Shown one piece after another: positions 1-10,152 of a stretch of 26,590 nt of DNA; within the stretch, counting starts at the first letter, position 1, and each line of letters starts with the position of its first letter. This stretch comes from Euprymna scolopes (lineage: Eukaryota; Mollusca; Cephalopoda; Sepiida; Sepiolidae). Below the pieces are notes generated by a model. It had not been told where the DNA came from. It did no database searches and saw only the letters and a program-made list of their open reading frames with translations. The position numbers and the translations under genes are program-made. The stretch lies in the NCBI GenBank assembly GCA_024364805.1, contig CM044504.1:108844101-108870690 (forward strand), in the 5' to 3' direction.

Positions 1-20
1 TATATATATATATATATATA
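1..20. repeat. (TA)n microsatellite at window edge
   Basis: A pure TA dinucleotide run opens the window and probably continues beyond it. Confidence 0.9.
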
Positions 21-827
21 TGATACGCACAAGCAAATAAGCAAAGAGACAACCCATTACTTAATATTAAGTAAGCACTATATAAACATAAAATGATAGG
101 CAATTTCGAGAGCTATCGTTACTTGTCTATTTAAATATTTTGAAACCCTTTTTATTGAATTTAATCTATTATTCAAGGCGAAATATTCGATTATAAATTT
201 TATGTTAGGTTAACTATAACCTATTCCTCTATAGGAGGACAGTATAATCTCATGAGACTAAGAGTGATGTGAATTGATTGTCAAACATGACAGACTTATT
301 GTACGTTTGATACTGCAACAACTAAGTAAAACGCTGTCTACGTCCCTCGACTCCAAGCTCCTCCTCTCATCCCTGTTCCGCTTAATGTGTCGATCTTTTG
401 CCTTTTAAATCTATCATTGATTTAGCTGTCAGCAGTTGTCATATTTAAACCCCAACTGTAGACTCCACACTTCATTCAACGTCCTTCCTCGTCGCCATCG
501 CCATCTCCAACCACAAAAGCAATCAAATTCCAGTATGTGACCAGGCTGTGTTACAAACCTTTTAAGCTCGAACACAGTCATATTTTGACCAATCGATACG
601 TCGCTAAAATATTTATTGCCTTAGGTGCTCTAGTGGTCGGCGCCTGGACGAAGATTTAAAATATAGCCAAGGCAAAATTTCACGTCCATTTTCGACTAAG
701 TTTCGCTACAAGATTAAATTATGTGTCATTGTAAAATTGAAGCATTTCATGTTGTCTCTTTGACTCTTGTGTTGAAAGAAATAAGATTTGTCATGAAATG
801 TAAATTGATTCCGATGGCAATATAGAA

Positions 828-830
<3 letters not shown>
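21..830. other. AT-rich spacer, no gene recognised
   Basis: No open frame of note and no recognisable domain on either strand. A slightly more GC-rich patch at about 340-650 includes a segment near 627-650 (GGTGCTCTAGTGGTCGGCGC) that resembles a tRNA A-box region. No B-box follows at tRNA-like distance, so I do not call a tRNA or SINE. Confidence 0.6.
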
Positions 831-882
<52 letters not shown>

Positions 883-898
883 ATCTCTCTCTCTGTGT
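831..898. repeat. (CT)n microsatellite with GTATAT and TGTG interruptions
   Basis: About 48 bp of pure CT is followed by interrupted CT/GT and a short CACACA tract near 907-915. On the minus strand it reads as Arg-Glu repeats, producing two spurious open frames that should not be annotated as protein. Confidence 0.95.
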
Positions 899-919
899 CT
901 CTCTTTCACACACACCCAG

Positions 920-1326
920 ATACAAATGCATTTTTTCGAATATTTGCAAACAAACACGTTTGGTAAAAACCTTGAGGGCATTTGAAAATAACACATGACT
1001 TAATAAACCCGGGCCTGACATACAGATGACGCTACTTATAAAGAATTGTTATTCTTCAAATAGAACTTGACAAAATATGAGCCTAATAAGATTATTCGAT
1101 TCTAAATTACGTTTATTTAAATGGAACTAGTTATTTTCAAAACATTGAAAATATCTAATAAGAAGGTGTAATAAGTACACAGCCGGTCAAAGAGGAATTC
1201 ACTCGCCCTGTCGGAAACTTTGTTTAAAAAGTGGTATGCAAACTTTAAACGTTATCGTTAGGGATAGGACAACAGCATATTCTCCTTCTTGTATATATCC
1301 GACACAGTTTGACACAACAATCTACC
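920..1326. other. AT-rich spacer, nothing recognised
   Basis: I see no coding pattern, RNA gene or repeat with clear boundaries between the CT microsatellite and the minisatellite block. Confidence 0.5.
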
Positions 1327-2467
1327 GAAAACCACATCACTCTGTATAAAAACATAAAAGATATCAACAGATATCAACAGATATATATACTCGAGTATAA
1401 AAAAATACATCACTTTATATAAAAGCATGTAAGGCATCAACAGATATAAGATATCAACAGATATAAAATATCAACAGATATCAACAGATATAAGATAATA
1501 ACAGGTATAAGATATCAACAGATATCAACAGATATAAGATATCAACAGATATAAACAGATATAAGATATCAAAAGATATAAGATATCAACAGATATAAGA
1601 TACCAATAGATATCAACATATATAAGATATACACCAAATATCAACAGATATAAGATATCAACAGATATAAGATATCAACAGATATAAGATATCAACAGAT
1701 ATCAACAGATATAAGATATCAACAGATATGATATCAACAGATATAAGATATCAACAGATATAAGATATCAACAGATATCAACAGATTTAAGATATCAACA
1801 GATATAATATATCAACAGATATCAACAGACATAAGATATCAACAGATATCAACAGATATCAACAGATGTAAGATATCAACAGATATAAGATATCAACAGA
1901 TATCAACAGATATAATATATCAACAGATATAAGATATCAATAGATATGATATAAACAGATATAAGATATCAACAGATATCAACAGATATAAGATATCAAC
2001 AGATATAAGATATCAACAGTTATCAACAGATATAAGATATCAACAGATATCAACAGATATAAGATATCAACAGATATCAACAGATATAAGATATCAACAG
2101 ATATAAGATATCAACAGATATAAGATATCAACAGATATCAACAGATATAAGATGTCAACAGATATAAGATATCAACAGATATCAAAAGATTTAATATATC
2201 AACAGATCAGAAGATATCAACAGATATGATATCAAGAGATATAAGATATACACCAAATATCAACAGATATAAGATAGCAACAGATATAAGATATCAACAG
2301 ATATCAACAGATATAAGATATCAACAGATATCAACAGATATAAGATATCAACAGATATAAGATATCAACAGATATCAACAGATATAAGATATCAACAGAT
2401 ATAAGATATAAACAGATATCAACAGATATAAGATATCAACAGATATAAGATATCAACAGATATCAAC

Positions 2468-2507
<40 letters not shown>

Positions 2508-2622
2508 ACAGATATCAACAGATACAGGATATCAACAGATATATACTCGAGTATCAAAACCACATCACTTTATATAAAACTTGTAAGACATCAACAGATA
2601 TCAATAGATATATACTCGAGTA
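1327..2622. repeat. Mosaic minisatellite (10-bp and 17-bp units) nested in a ~70-bp tandem repeat
   Basis: The array is built from ATATCAACAG (10 bp), alone or extended by ATATAAG to a 17-bp unit. The two forms alternate irregularly for about 1.1 kb. The array is bracketed by a longer unit of roughly 70 bp: (C)CACATCACT, then TATATAAAA, then one or two ATATCAACAG units, then the 12-bp palindrome ATACTCGAGTAT. The palindrome occurs near 1387-1398, 2543-2554 and 2611-2622. The simplest reading is three tandem copies of the ~70-bp unit, the middle one inflated by expansion of its internal 10-mer. A TA run (about 2470-2506) lies inside the array. No open frame is supported. Confidence 0.9.
2471..2506. 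repeat. (TA)n microsatellite inside the minisatellite
   Basis: A pure TA run replaces the usual unit sequence. It probably arose by slippage from the ATAT portion of the repeat unit. Confidence 0.85.
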
Positions 2623-3985
2623 TCAAAACAATGAAAAGAATATTCTAGTTATCGTACAGACAAAAAATGATGGTGAAATCTCAGATCGTCCAATTTTGAT
2701 GGTTCTCCTAAAAACACAGAAAGTCCATGAATTCATTTTGACTTTTTGTAATTTGAACGTGCAACTGATAGCAGAGGATTTCAAATTATCAGAAAGTAAT
2801 TTATAAATCCTTCTCAACGATAAAAGGGGGTTCTGAAAAGGGATGCTGCGTTTGTTCACAGTCTACAATTCGGAAGGTTGTTTGAACCGGTTTTCATGTA
2901 CTAAAAAGAAATCGCTGGAATCGAGATCCACTAATTTACTCTGACGTCAAATTACTGATCATATTAGTGGAAGGCAGTTTATGAAACCCATCCATTCATG
3001 CAAACATCAGCAAGAAAGGTTTAGCCACAGAATTTTTGGATGCGTTCATCGATTACCTATAGACATGAAAAAACATTGATGGTTAATATTATATAGAATT
3101 ATTGGATTATTTGAAGTAAACAATGGTCTGAAACGCGGCCGCATATAATGAAAAAAATGTGCTCTGAAACAATAAAATCTATCACAAATCGATTGCAACG
3201 ATGACAAAAGTAGATGAAATGCATGTTTAATATTTTACTTACTAACCATATTCTCTAGGACTAACTCCCTAGGAAATATTGTCTGCTTGCATGAAAAAAT
3301 AATGCTAAAAAAAGAGATTTTGCTTCAATAAAAAGTGATATAAAAAAGAGACGCATTTTCAGGTTAAAGAAAATCATTCTACAAAAAGTATCGAATTGGT
3401 AAACAAGCCTTGGAATTAGTTTATATTACTAGGCTGATGAATACAGTTCAATGTTGCTTAAACATTTTTCCAAGTTAAGCCAAGGACTTACTGAGCGATT
3501 ATTATTATACAGTATGGGCCTAGGAATAAGTGATTAATTTGAACGGGCCGAAGCGAGTGTGTGGCTCCTCATTTTAAAACGGAAAAAGTGACTGATTAAT
3601 CAAAAGCCAAAGTCTTGAAATGATTGACACCTATCTGGTCAAAAACCTGACCCGCGGTAAAAATAAAGTTAAGTTCTCATTTCATTATCCCCGAAATGTT
3701 TGTGGTGTCGACTTTTGTTAGACTTCAGATCAAGTAGACACAGGATGACCCATCAGGTGTGAGAGGGCAAGTCATAAAATGAATCCACTATTATACTCTT
3801 CCTCTATTTCTTTATCAGTTTCATGTGAATTACCATATAAATGTGTGTGTTTGGTGTTTGTATATATATATATATACATATAACTATTTCATTTATTCAC
3901 ATAAATTTAATATACGAAAGTATAGATTTATGCGTAAACTTTAAGTATTTACTTCAAAAGTGCTCAATACGTAGGTAGAGCTAGT
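2623..3985. other. AT-rich spacer, no gene recognised
   Basis: No coding signature. A 78-codon minus frame at 2623-2859 shows no recognisable motif. The region has scattered A-runs and a short TA run at about 3860-3876. A stretch at 3430-3470 faintly resembles 5S rRNA on the minus strand (see rejected items). Confidence 0.5.
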
Positions 3986-4008
3986 TAGTAATTTATAAAA
4001 TATATATG

Positions 4009-4072
4009 GCGATTAAGCTACACTGAATATTCTGCGTTTCATCCAGCTATAGGATTCGTCAGGCTTATGCGC
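4009..4072 (-). ncRNA. Type I hammerhead ribozyme (left arm, opposite strand)
   Basis: This is the exact reverse complement of the right-arm ribozyme, with the same core boxes. CTGACGA reads on the minus strand at 4062-4056, GAA at 4040-4038 and the predicted cleavage residue A at 4019. A transcript crossing the whole element on either strand would contain one ribozyme in sense and its full complement. Long-hairpin folding would therefore compete with the ribozyme fold. Confidence 0.78.
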
Positions 4073-4093
4073 GAATTCTGTCGTTGCTTCTTG

Positions 4094-4243
4094 TTTTTAT
4101 ACATGTTGAGGATTACTAGTTGGCCAATCAGCTTTCTAGTATCCACCGCGCCCCTTCCTACCAGCCAATGGGCATGCATTTTATCAAACAAAGGATCTGT
4201 TTTAGAGCTAGGTTAGTGGTTTTAGGTGGCCGTTCTACTTCTT
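4094..4243. other. 150-bp non-coding centre of the palindromic element
   Basis: More GC-rich than the flanks, with no open frame of note and no recognised motif. Two CCAAT-type boxes (GCCAAT at about 4122 and 4162) are visible and could be promoter-like. That is speculation. Confidence 0.5.
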
Positions 4244-4264
4244 CAAGAAGCAACGACAGAATTC

Positions 4265-4328
4265 GCGCATAAGCCTGACGAATCCTATAGCTGGATGAAA
4301 CGCAGAATATTCAGTGTAGCTTAATCGC
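4265..4328 (+). ncRNA. Type I hammerhead ribozyme (right arm)
   Basis: The hammerhead parts occur in order. Stem I 5' strand is 4265-4274 and core box CTGACGA is 4275-4281 (fits CUGANGA). Stem II is ATCC (4282-4285) with GGAT (4293-4296), closed by a 7-nt loop. Core GAA is 4297-4299. Stem III is ACGC (4300-4303) with GTGT (4314-4317), including one G-U pair and a 10-nt loop. The cleavage residue A is 4318 (GUA triplet). Stem I 3' strand is 4319-4328. Stem I forms AAGC/GCTT plus T-A, a two-by-two internal loop, then GCG/CGC. Such a stem I internal loop often contacts loop II in active hammerheads. Cleavage is predicted after A4318. All catalytic core positions are kept. Self-cleavage itself is inferred, not shown. 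Confidence 0.8.
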
Positions 4329-4349
4329 CATATATATTTTATAAATTAC

Positions 4350-4350
<1 letters not shown>

Positions 4351-4440
<90 letters not shown>
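4351..4440. repeat. (TA)n microsatellite between palindromic element and LINE 3' flank
   Basis: About 85 bp of nearly pure TA. It adjoins the right arm of the palindromic element and lies on the 3' side of the minus-strand LINE. It could be an insertion target for the former, a simple-repeat tail of the latter, or both. Confidence 0.9.
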
Positions 4441-4444
<4 letters not shown>

Positions 4445-4727
4445 ACATTCTTTTTTAAAATTGAGAAGACAGGTTTTTTGTATCAATAGATAATAAATTT
4501 ATCAGTGTCGGTGTGTTTCCTGAATTCTATATGACCAACCGGGAAACTAAAATCTTTAATATCATCCCTTAACTATCCATCTATGTTAGGCACGTCGATG
4601 ATATTTTTTACATGGAAGTCACCACTTATCAAGGCCCAGAAGCCACTCGAGGGTAAGGGTTAATGGATATACATTAGTTATTGTGATTTTAGCGTAGTCA
4701 ACATTAGTGGGAATTTTGTAACTTGGA
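4441..4727 (-). other. Probable 3' untranslated remnant of the LINE
   Basis: Lies directly downstream of the ORF2 stop codon on the minus strand and runs to the TA tract. It has no coding pattern. Assignment to the LINE rests on position only. Confidence 0.4.
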
Positions 4728-6911
4728 TTACTTAGGGGGACGGTTCAACAAGACCTTGTTCACGTTGGACTTGAAGACAATCAGATTGTAGCCAGCTGGA
4801 AAGCAAGCAAACGGAAGACAGTTTCACAGGCGTGCAGTTCTAAGAAAGAAGCTCTGTTCATGGAATCTACGTTTAGGTGTAGGCACAGATAAGGAGTGTA
4901 GGAAATTGTTGATAGTGGTTTTGGCTAGACGAGTGCTTTTCGTGAAAGTCTGGCGAGAGGGTGGGGGTATAGATTGAAGTTCAGATGAGCACCTGCCATG
5001 AATATAACGATAAAGAAGGGACAGGCTCACTACATCTCTTCTGTAGGAAAGAGGGTACAAGGAAGAGAAAAGGGCATCCCCCAATATTATACGAAGTCTA
5101 TTTTGAACTCTGTCCATACAGGATAAGCTGCTTCCAGCAACTCCTGCTCAGATGTGGCAACAGTACTCCATCGTGGCTGGAGATCTTGTGAAGTAGACCT
5201 TTATGCCATATCTTATCAAAGGCCTTTGCATGTCACTAAGAAGGCTATTTTTGCTTAGATGGTTGACTACTTCTTTATTTAGCACAGATTCCAACAGCTT
5301 ACTCATGGCGCACAGGAGACTTATTGGTCTGTACTGAGAGGGAGACGAGCGATTGCCTGAATTGAAATTTTCCAAGGTGTTGGGAAGCATTTCTCCTGAA
5401 GACACCACTTAAATAACTTTGTAAGCATATCGCTTGTTCCGGTTGAAGCCTTTTGGGCACTATAAGTGGAATGTCGTCAGGACCAGTTGTTTTACTGGTG
5501 TCAAGGTTTTTGATTAGCTTGGTAACATCACGTACAGATATTTGTATGTCATATAGCGTGTTTTCTGATATACGAGGAAATACTGGGGGGTGGCAGCCTT
5601 GGTCGTAAAGGGTAGAATTAGCTGCAAAGTTCTTGGCAAATAGATTGGCTTTGTCTGATGCTGAGGAAGTTACCTCAGGTCCATTGATAATAGTTGGAAT
5701 AGAGCACACACATCTGTTGAGGATTCTGTTTGCTATTTGCCAGAACGTATGGAAACCAAGCCGCTGCTCAGCTACCTAGGACTTGACGGACTGAGCATAC
5801 AACTCTCTTGCGTTCTTTATTACTTTTTTTACAGTGGATGCTGGCAGTCATGAAAGCGGCTTTAGTCTCAGTATGTCTATTACGTTGGAAGCAATGGAAA
5901 AAGTGATTTCTGTGCGCCATGGCAGCAGCACATTCTAGGGAGAACTACGGCTGGCTGTTAGGTTTTTGCTGAAACTTTTTCGAGGGTATGAAACGGTCTA
6001 TGCCTACAGTTAACCATTCGGTCAGGTCTGATACTATAAAGGGCACATCCTTTTTAAACATGGCATGCAGAGGTAGGTTTGATATAAATGTACGGAAGCT
6101 ATCCCCGTCAGCCATAGAGTATCGATATACTGTACGATGGAGAGGTATGTCTGAGGACCTATTGCATTTTGTTTTTATCTTAATTGATACAACAGAGTGG
6201 TCGGAAGATCCCAATGAAGACTGAACGGAAGAGGAACATAGCTGAGGGCAGGTTGTGAGAAAGAGGATTAGAAGACTTGCATACTGACCCTCAGTGTCGG
6301 GAACGCGGGTGAGTTCTTGGACAATATGGGTGAGGTCATAAGCAATGGAGAAATCGTGGCAGAACCTCGTCATCGGTCTTATTTCAGTGGGTTAACCATT
6401 CCACGTTGTGAACATTGAAGTCCCCACAGACGTGAATGTTAGCTGAGGGGTACGCAGACAGGACACGGTCAATTTTCTCAGTTATGCTATTAAAGATAGT
6501 AATTCCACTGTTGTGGGAGCGATGCAGTGCAAATATAAACGCAGTAGTGTGAGCAAGTGCAACCCGGAAGCACATGTAAGGTAAGCTAGGATCTTCTCCA
6601 GAGATGTCCCTACCACATGGAAAGTCGTCTTTAATGTAGACATATAATCCATGCCCATGGCGATCTTGGTGGTCGGATTTAGAGGTTAAGTTTGAGTATC
6701 CTTTAATTACGAATTCATCTAGGGAAGAAGTCGGTCAAATGCCAATTTCGCTTAGAAATAATAGGTCTGGTTTAGCCTCCTGTAATAGAGTTTGAACCTC
6801 TGGAAGGTTGGAACATAGACTTCTGATATTGGAGGAGACATGGTAGTGGGGGTTTGCGTTGGAAATTAGAGATCTGGGTTTAATCAAGTATTTTTTCTGG
6901 AAACCTTTCAT
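4728..6911 (-). pseudogene. Jockey-clade LINE ORF2 (endonuclease/reverse transcriptase), broken
   Basis: The likely start is the ATG at 6911-6909. The frame opens into an apurinic-type endonuclease: SSNIRSL (the Asn box), LLFLSEIGI (the catalytic Glu), VCGDFNVH near 6430-6410 and GSSDHSVV near 6210-6190. A pre-RT segment (LDTSKTTGPDDIPLIV) is near 5505-5458, and the first RT block (SQYRPISLLCAMSK) is near 5335-5300. The C-terminal part (MDRVQNRLRIILG, then YRYIHGRCSSELQSI) covers 5117-4824 and ends at a TAA at 4730-4728. The frame is disrupted by several shifts and stops, for example after WLTH near 6385 and a Trp-to-stop change just upstream of NCLPFACF near 4820. Two deletions remove the RT core: one near 5230, joining DMQ to KAFDKIWHKG, and one near 5172, after HKISSH. 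The YADD-type catalytic box is lost. A full ORF2 would be about 2.7 kb. The wording of the motifs fits the Jockey/CR1 group. Confidence 0.9.
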
Positions 6912-7010
6912 GATTGAGATTTGGGATTTGTGGAATAGGTCGAAAGACTTGCTTAGAGCATGGCAGAGAGGGAATGTAAGAGAAAAAGAAAGGAATTTGT
7001 TTATATATTA
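6912..7010 (-). other. 5' extension of the LINE frame
   Basis: The ORF2 frame stays open upstream of the proposed start (reading LTFPLCHALSKSFDLFHKSQ) until a stop near 6998. It may be the true N-terminus or a leader. No ORF1 (gag-like, zinc-knuckle) is visible further upstream, so the copy is probably 5'-truncated here. Confidence 0.4.
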
Positions 7011-8993
7011 ACAAAACATTTAGATTAACTAACAAAAATCAAAATCACACTTAAATTAATTCCGTACTAAATTTCACGAATGAAATAAATATAAATAACA
7101 CTATTCCCTTCGTCGAAATAGAAATTAAAGCCGACACTGATAGATTTATTACTTACTCATATTAAAATCCTGCTAGTAAAGAATCGTGGCTTCTTAAATA
7201 ACAAATATCAGCAAATATATCTCGTACACAATTTTATTAAGAAGGCCATTAATGAGTATCAGGACTAATAATTGTTGAAATCTAAAACATTTATCATTTT
7301 TTAAATTTTTAGACTTAGATGAAACCTAAATTCGTAAATTGGTATCGTAAAAACTTCTGTTTTATTTATATGTGTTCAGCTTATTCCCATTTTCTCAATT
7401 AATTCCCTGTGTTTATTTGAGAACAAATTCTCAAAAACACAATAACTGTTTTAAGATTGTTAATCAGTTGTGTAGCAATCTCGTAATAATGGGGCCTTTA
7501 CTTATTTTTAAACTGAGGAAACTACAAATTTTGTACATGGTTTCTTTTATTGAATTTTATAAATGTAGAAAATACACAGGGCGAATTTCTTATCTTTTTT
7601 AGAAAAGAAAAAGATGCTAAAATCCTTAAAAATAAATCGTAAAAACTTTTCTTGTACAAAATAGAAAAATAAATCAAACGTAAGAAATTGAATTATAAAA
7701 TTATAAAACATATTTTTACTGCTTTAAAACATTTCTCGTGACAGGAAGTTGATTGTGTATAAGAGGCGAAAAGTGCATGAATAAAATGTTAACTTTCAAA
7801 TATTCTAGGGCGTCGTCATAATGGCTGACAGCTTAATTATGAAAAGTGAGACATTACCATCGAAGTTCGCGAACGCCGCATGACAAAATGTCTGACAAGG
7901 CCCAGGGAGCCGCTTCTTTTACATAGAAACATCTGAAAACGATGTGTATCATCATAGGCTGATAGGGACTGCAATTCAAGTTCCTAATATGGCATGCTCC
8001 TATTTGATGAAATTCTAGGCGAGGAACACATTTTCATTTCTCCTGCTGATGACCATCAGATTCTACAATTTTATTTAATAAATTTTGCCATGACAATAAA
8101 TACGCCAAAGATACTCTACTTGACAGTGGATTCTCATCTTGGTTCCACTTTAAATTATCAATAAGTAGCTTAATGTACGATGTTTACGCGTAGGCTCCCA
8201 ACAGTGTATTAGCACTAGAAGCTAAAACATCACATTAGCACTAGAAGCTAAAACATCACATATTGTGTATACAAGAGCTGCATACAAATAACAAAACCAA
8301 TGCTAAATTCTTTAAACGCATTTGCTTACAAAAACCCTATTTAACTTCTGTTTATATGTACTTCAATTCTAATGAACACCAAACAAGTGGCAGGCATGAA
8401 TAGTCAACCTCCTTATCGGTCCACTTTTTTCACCAACATGGATCAGATCCACTTTTACAGAATACATTCATAAATAACAACTTCTATTAATGTTAATATC
8501 ACATTTCCTTTATTTAACACAATCATAAGTATTCATTACTTAAAAAAGTAGTTTAAAAAATTTTTAATTTTACTCCTGGTCAACTAAAATACAAAACAAT
8601 TTGACTGGTAAGAATAAATTCCCTTCGAAAATACATGTCTCTTCGTGCCGGATAATCATATTTTTATTTGTATACAGGTGTTACGGTACAACAAATCCGC
8701 CGATACTATTATTCATTTATTTTTGAAACAGTCATTTCTTCCCGCATTCATTTTTTTATATATTACATCTCTTTGTTTTATTTTTGCCGCTGTTTAGTCG
8801 TAGTTGCTATTTAAAGTGACTTAGATACGATGTTGCACCACATAATCATAGTTTAATTTGTTTTTGTTTTGTTTAGTTTTTTGTGTGGGAAGATTCTCTT
8901 ATCAAACATGTTCTGGCTTCCTGCCATACTTCCAGTGAGCAACCCCTGTAATACGTTCTTAGAAATTGAAAAAAAAATTATATTATATAGAAA
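7011..8993. other. AT-rich spacer with one short tandem duplication
   Basis: No gene recognised. The frame at 7372-7602 has no known motif and an AT-driven composition. A less AT-rich patch at about 7800-8010 contains a 20-codon frame (7821-7883) that I do not support as a gene. Confidence 0.5.
8208..8259. repeat. 26-bp perfect tandem duplication
   Basis: The 26-bp unit at 8208-8233 (starting ATTAGCACTAGAAGC) is repeated exactly at 8234-8259. The perfect identity suggests a recent event. Confidence 0.95.
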
Positions 8994-9316
8994 AATGCGA
9001 GCATGAAAAGTAATATAGTTAAGATTTAACTTAGAAAAGGAAAAAAGCTTGTTGTTAAAACTGGAAAAGAAAAAGTCAAGATAATCTAGTAAAAAAATGT
9101 AATAAATTTATAACTTAAAATATTGCAGCATTAAGAATCATTTGGAAAATTCAATTTAACATTATATGTAAAAAAATTTATGCTGCAATATTTTAAGTTA
9201 TAAATTTAATATCCGTTTTACTAGACTATCTTTTCTTTTTCTTTTCCAGTTTTAACAACTAGTCCTTTTACTTTTCTTAGCTTAATCTTAACCATATTAC
9301 TTTGCATGCTCGCATT
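8994..9316. mobile_element. Foldback/MITE-like element with ~138-bp diverged inverted arms
   Basis: The left arm (8994-9131, starting AATGCGAGCATG) pairs with the right arm (9180-9316, ending CATGCTCGCATT). By eye they match at roughly 85%, around a 48-bp loop. The inner ends ATTGCAGCA and TGCTGCAAT match precisely. There is no coding capacity. The family is unknown and no clear target-site duplication is visible. Its arms are more diverged than those of the 3986-4351 element, so it is probably older. Confidence 0.75.
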
Positions 9317-10060
9317 ATCCATGATTTTTCCAGGCTTTGCTTTAAAATAATATTTTCTTTTTTGTATTCAATATCATACGAGTTGTTAACAATCCATAAA
9401 ATAATTGCCAACTTCTTAAATTGACTCAATAAAAAATCAAATAAAAGACATAATTAAGTAAACAAAGAGAATGGACAAAACATAGAGAAACAGAATTAAC
9501 GGCATCGTCCTAAGCAAAATATTATCAGCCCTAGCACGGCAAAAAGTATCACTTTTCTTGACTCTCTCTATATAATCCAAATAACCTGATATGCAAGCAA
9601 CATTCCCGCTATTATTTATGAAGGTGTCGACGACGAAAAAGTTGCTATGGTTACCAACAGCCAATCAGAAGAAACTCTCTCTCACGTTCCTTACTAATTC
9701 CGGATACTTTTGAACATCATTAATTTTATTATAACTTTTGTTTTTATGAACGACATTTTTTATCTCAAAATATAGCTGAGAATAGTGATCTATGAACTAT
9801 CAAAATTGTTTGAAATTTCGTCGCAAAATAAGTGAGCAGTGAAGCTTTAAAGCAGTTCTAAATGAGTAAAACTAAAAATGAATGATACGTTTTTAACTTA
9901 ACATATTTACATTTCCTGAGAAGCATATTATGCTAGTGAAAAATAAAATTTAAAATAAATGTATGTTAAGATAATTCCCAGAATAAGTAACGACCCTTAT
10001 TTTCTTCGCTGCTTTATGGCATTGTACCTCATTTATTTTAAATCAGTGAAGGGCAGGTTG
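9317..10060. other. AT-rich spacer, nothing recognised
   Basis: The minus frame 9437-9664 has no recognisable domain. I regard it and neighbouring short frames as chance. Confidence 0.5.
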
Positions 10061-10061
10061 A

Positions 10062-10152
10062 TTTTTTTTGTTTTGTTTTTTTTTGTTTTGTTTTGTTTTT
10101 GTTTTTTGGTTTTTTTTTTTGGTTTTTTGTTGTTTTTTTTTGTTTTTTTTTT
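10062..10152. repeat. T/G low-complexity tract, (TTTTG)n-like
   Basis: About 90 bp made only of T and G on the plus strand, with irregular GTTTT/GTTTTT units. It creates artefactual Phe-rich (plus) and Lys-rich (minus) frames. It could be the reverse of an A-rich retroposon tail or a polypurine/polypyrimidine-like tract. Confidence 0.9.

Larger units (their letters stand above)
3986..4351. mobile_element. 366-bp palindromic element with perfect 108-bp inverted arms carrying hammerhead ribozymes
   Basis: The left arm (3986-4093) and right arm (4244-4351) are exact reverse complements over 108 bp, flanking a 150-bp non-coding centre (4094-4243). Each arm encodes the same hammerhead ribozyme, facing outward on opposite strands. 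Penelope-like elements carry hammerheads in pseudo-LTRs that may lie in tandem or inverted orientation, and short animal retrozymes also carry them. Either origin would fit. No reverse transcriptase or GIY-YIG coding is present, so the copy is non-autonomous. It lies directly against a long TA tract. I could not identify a clear target-site duplication because both flanks are AT-rich. The arms could instead be the long terminal inverted repeats of a MITE that captured the ribozyme. Confidence 0.75.

Noticed and set aside
627-650. tRNA A-box-like string GGTGCTCTAGTGGTCGGCGC
   Set aside because: No B-box at the right distance and no cloverleaf.
706-1021. Two minus-strand open frames rich in Arg-Glu
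   Set aside because: They are translations of the CT microsatellite with no other coding signal.
1327-2622. CRISPR-like array
   Set aside because: Units are direct 10/17-bp tandem repeats with no unique spacers, in a eukaryotic context.
3430-3470. Faint 5S rRNA-like string (TTACTAGGCTGAT, then TGTTGCTTAAA)
   Set aside because: Only short blocks match, spacing is off and the flanks do not align.
5945-6373. Independent host gene on the minus strand
   Set aside because: It is the C-terminal part of the LINE endonuclease domain (DLTHIVQE, GSSDHSVV).
7821-7883. 20-codon frame in a less AT-rich patch
   Set aside because: Too short, no domain and no splice or promoter context.
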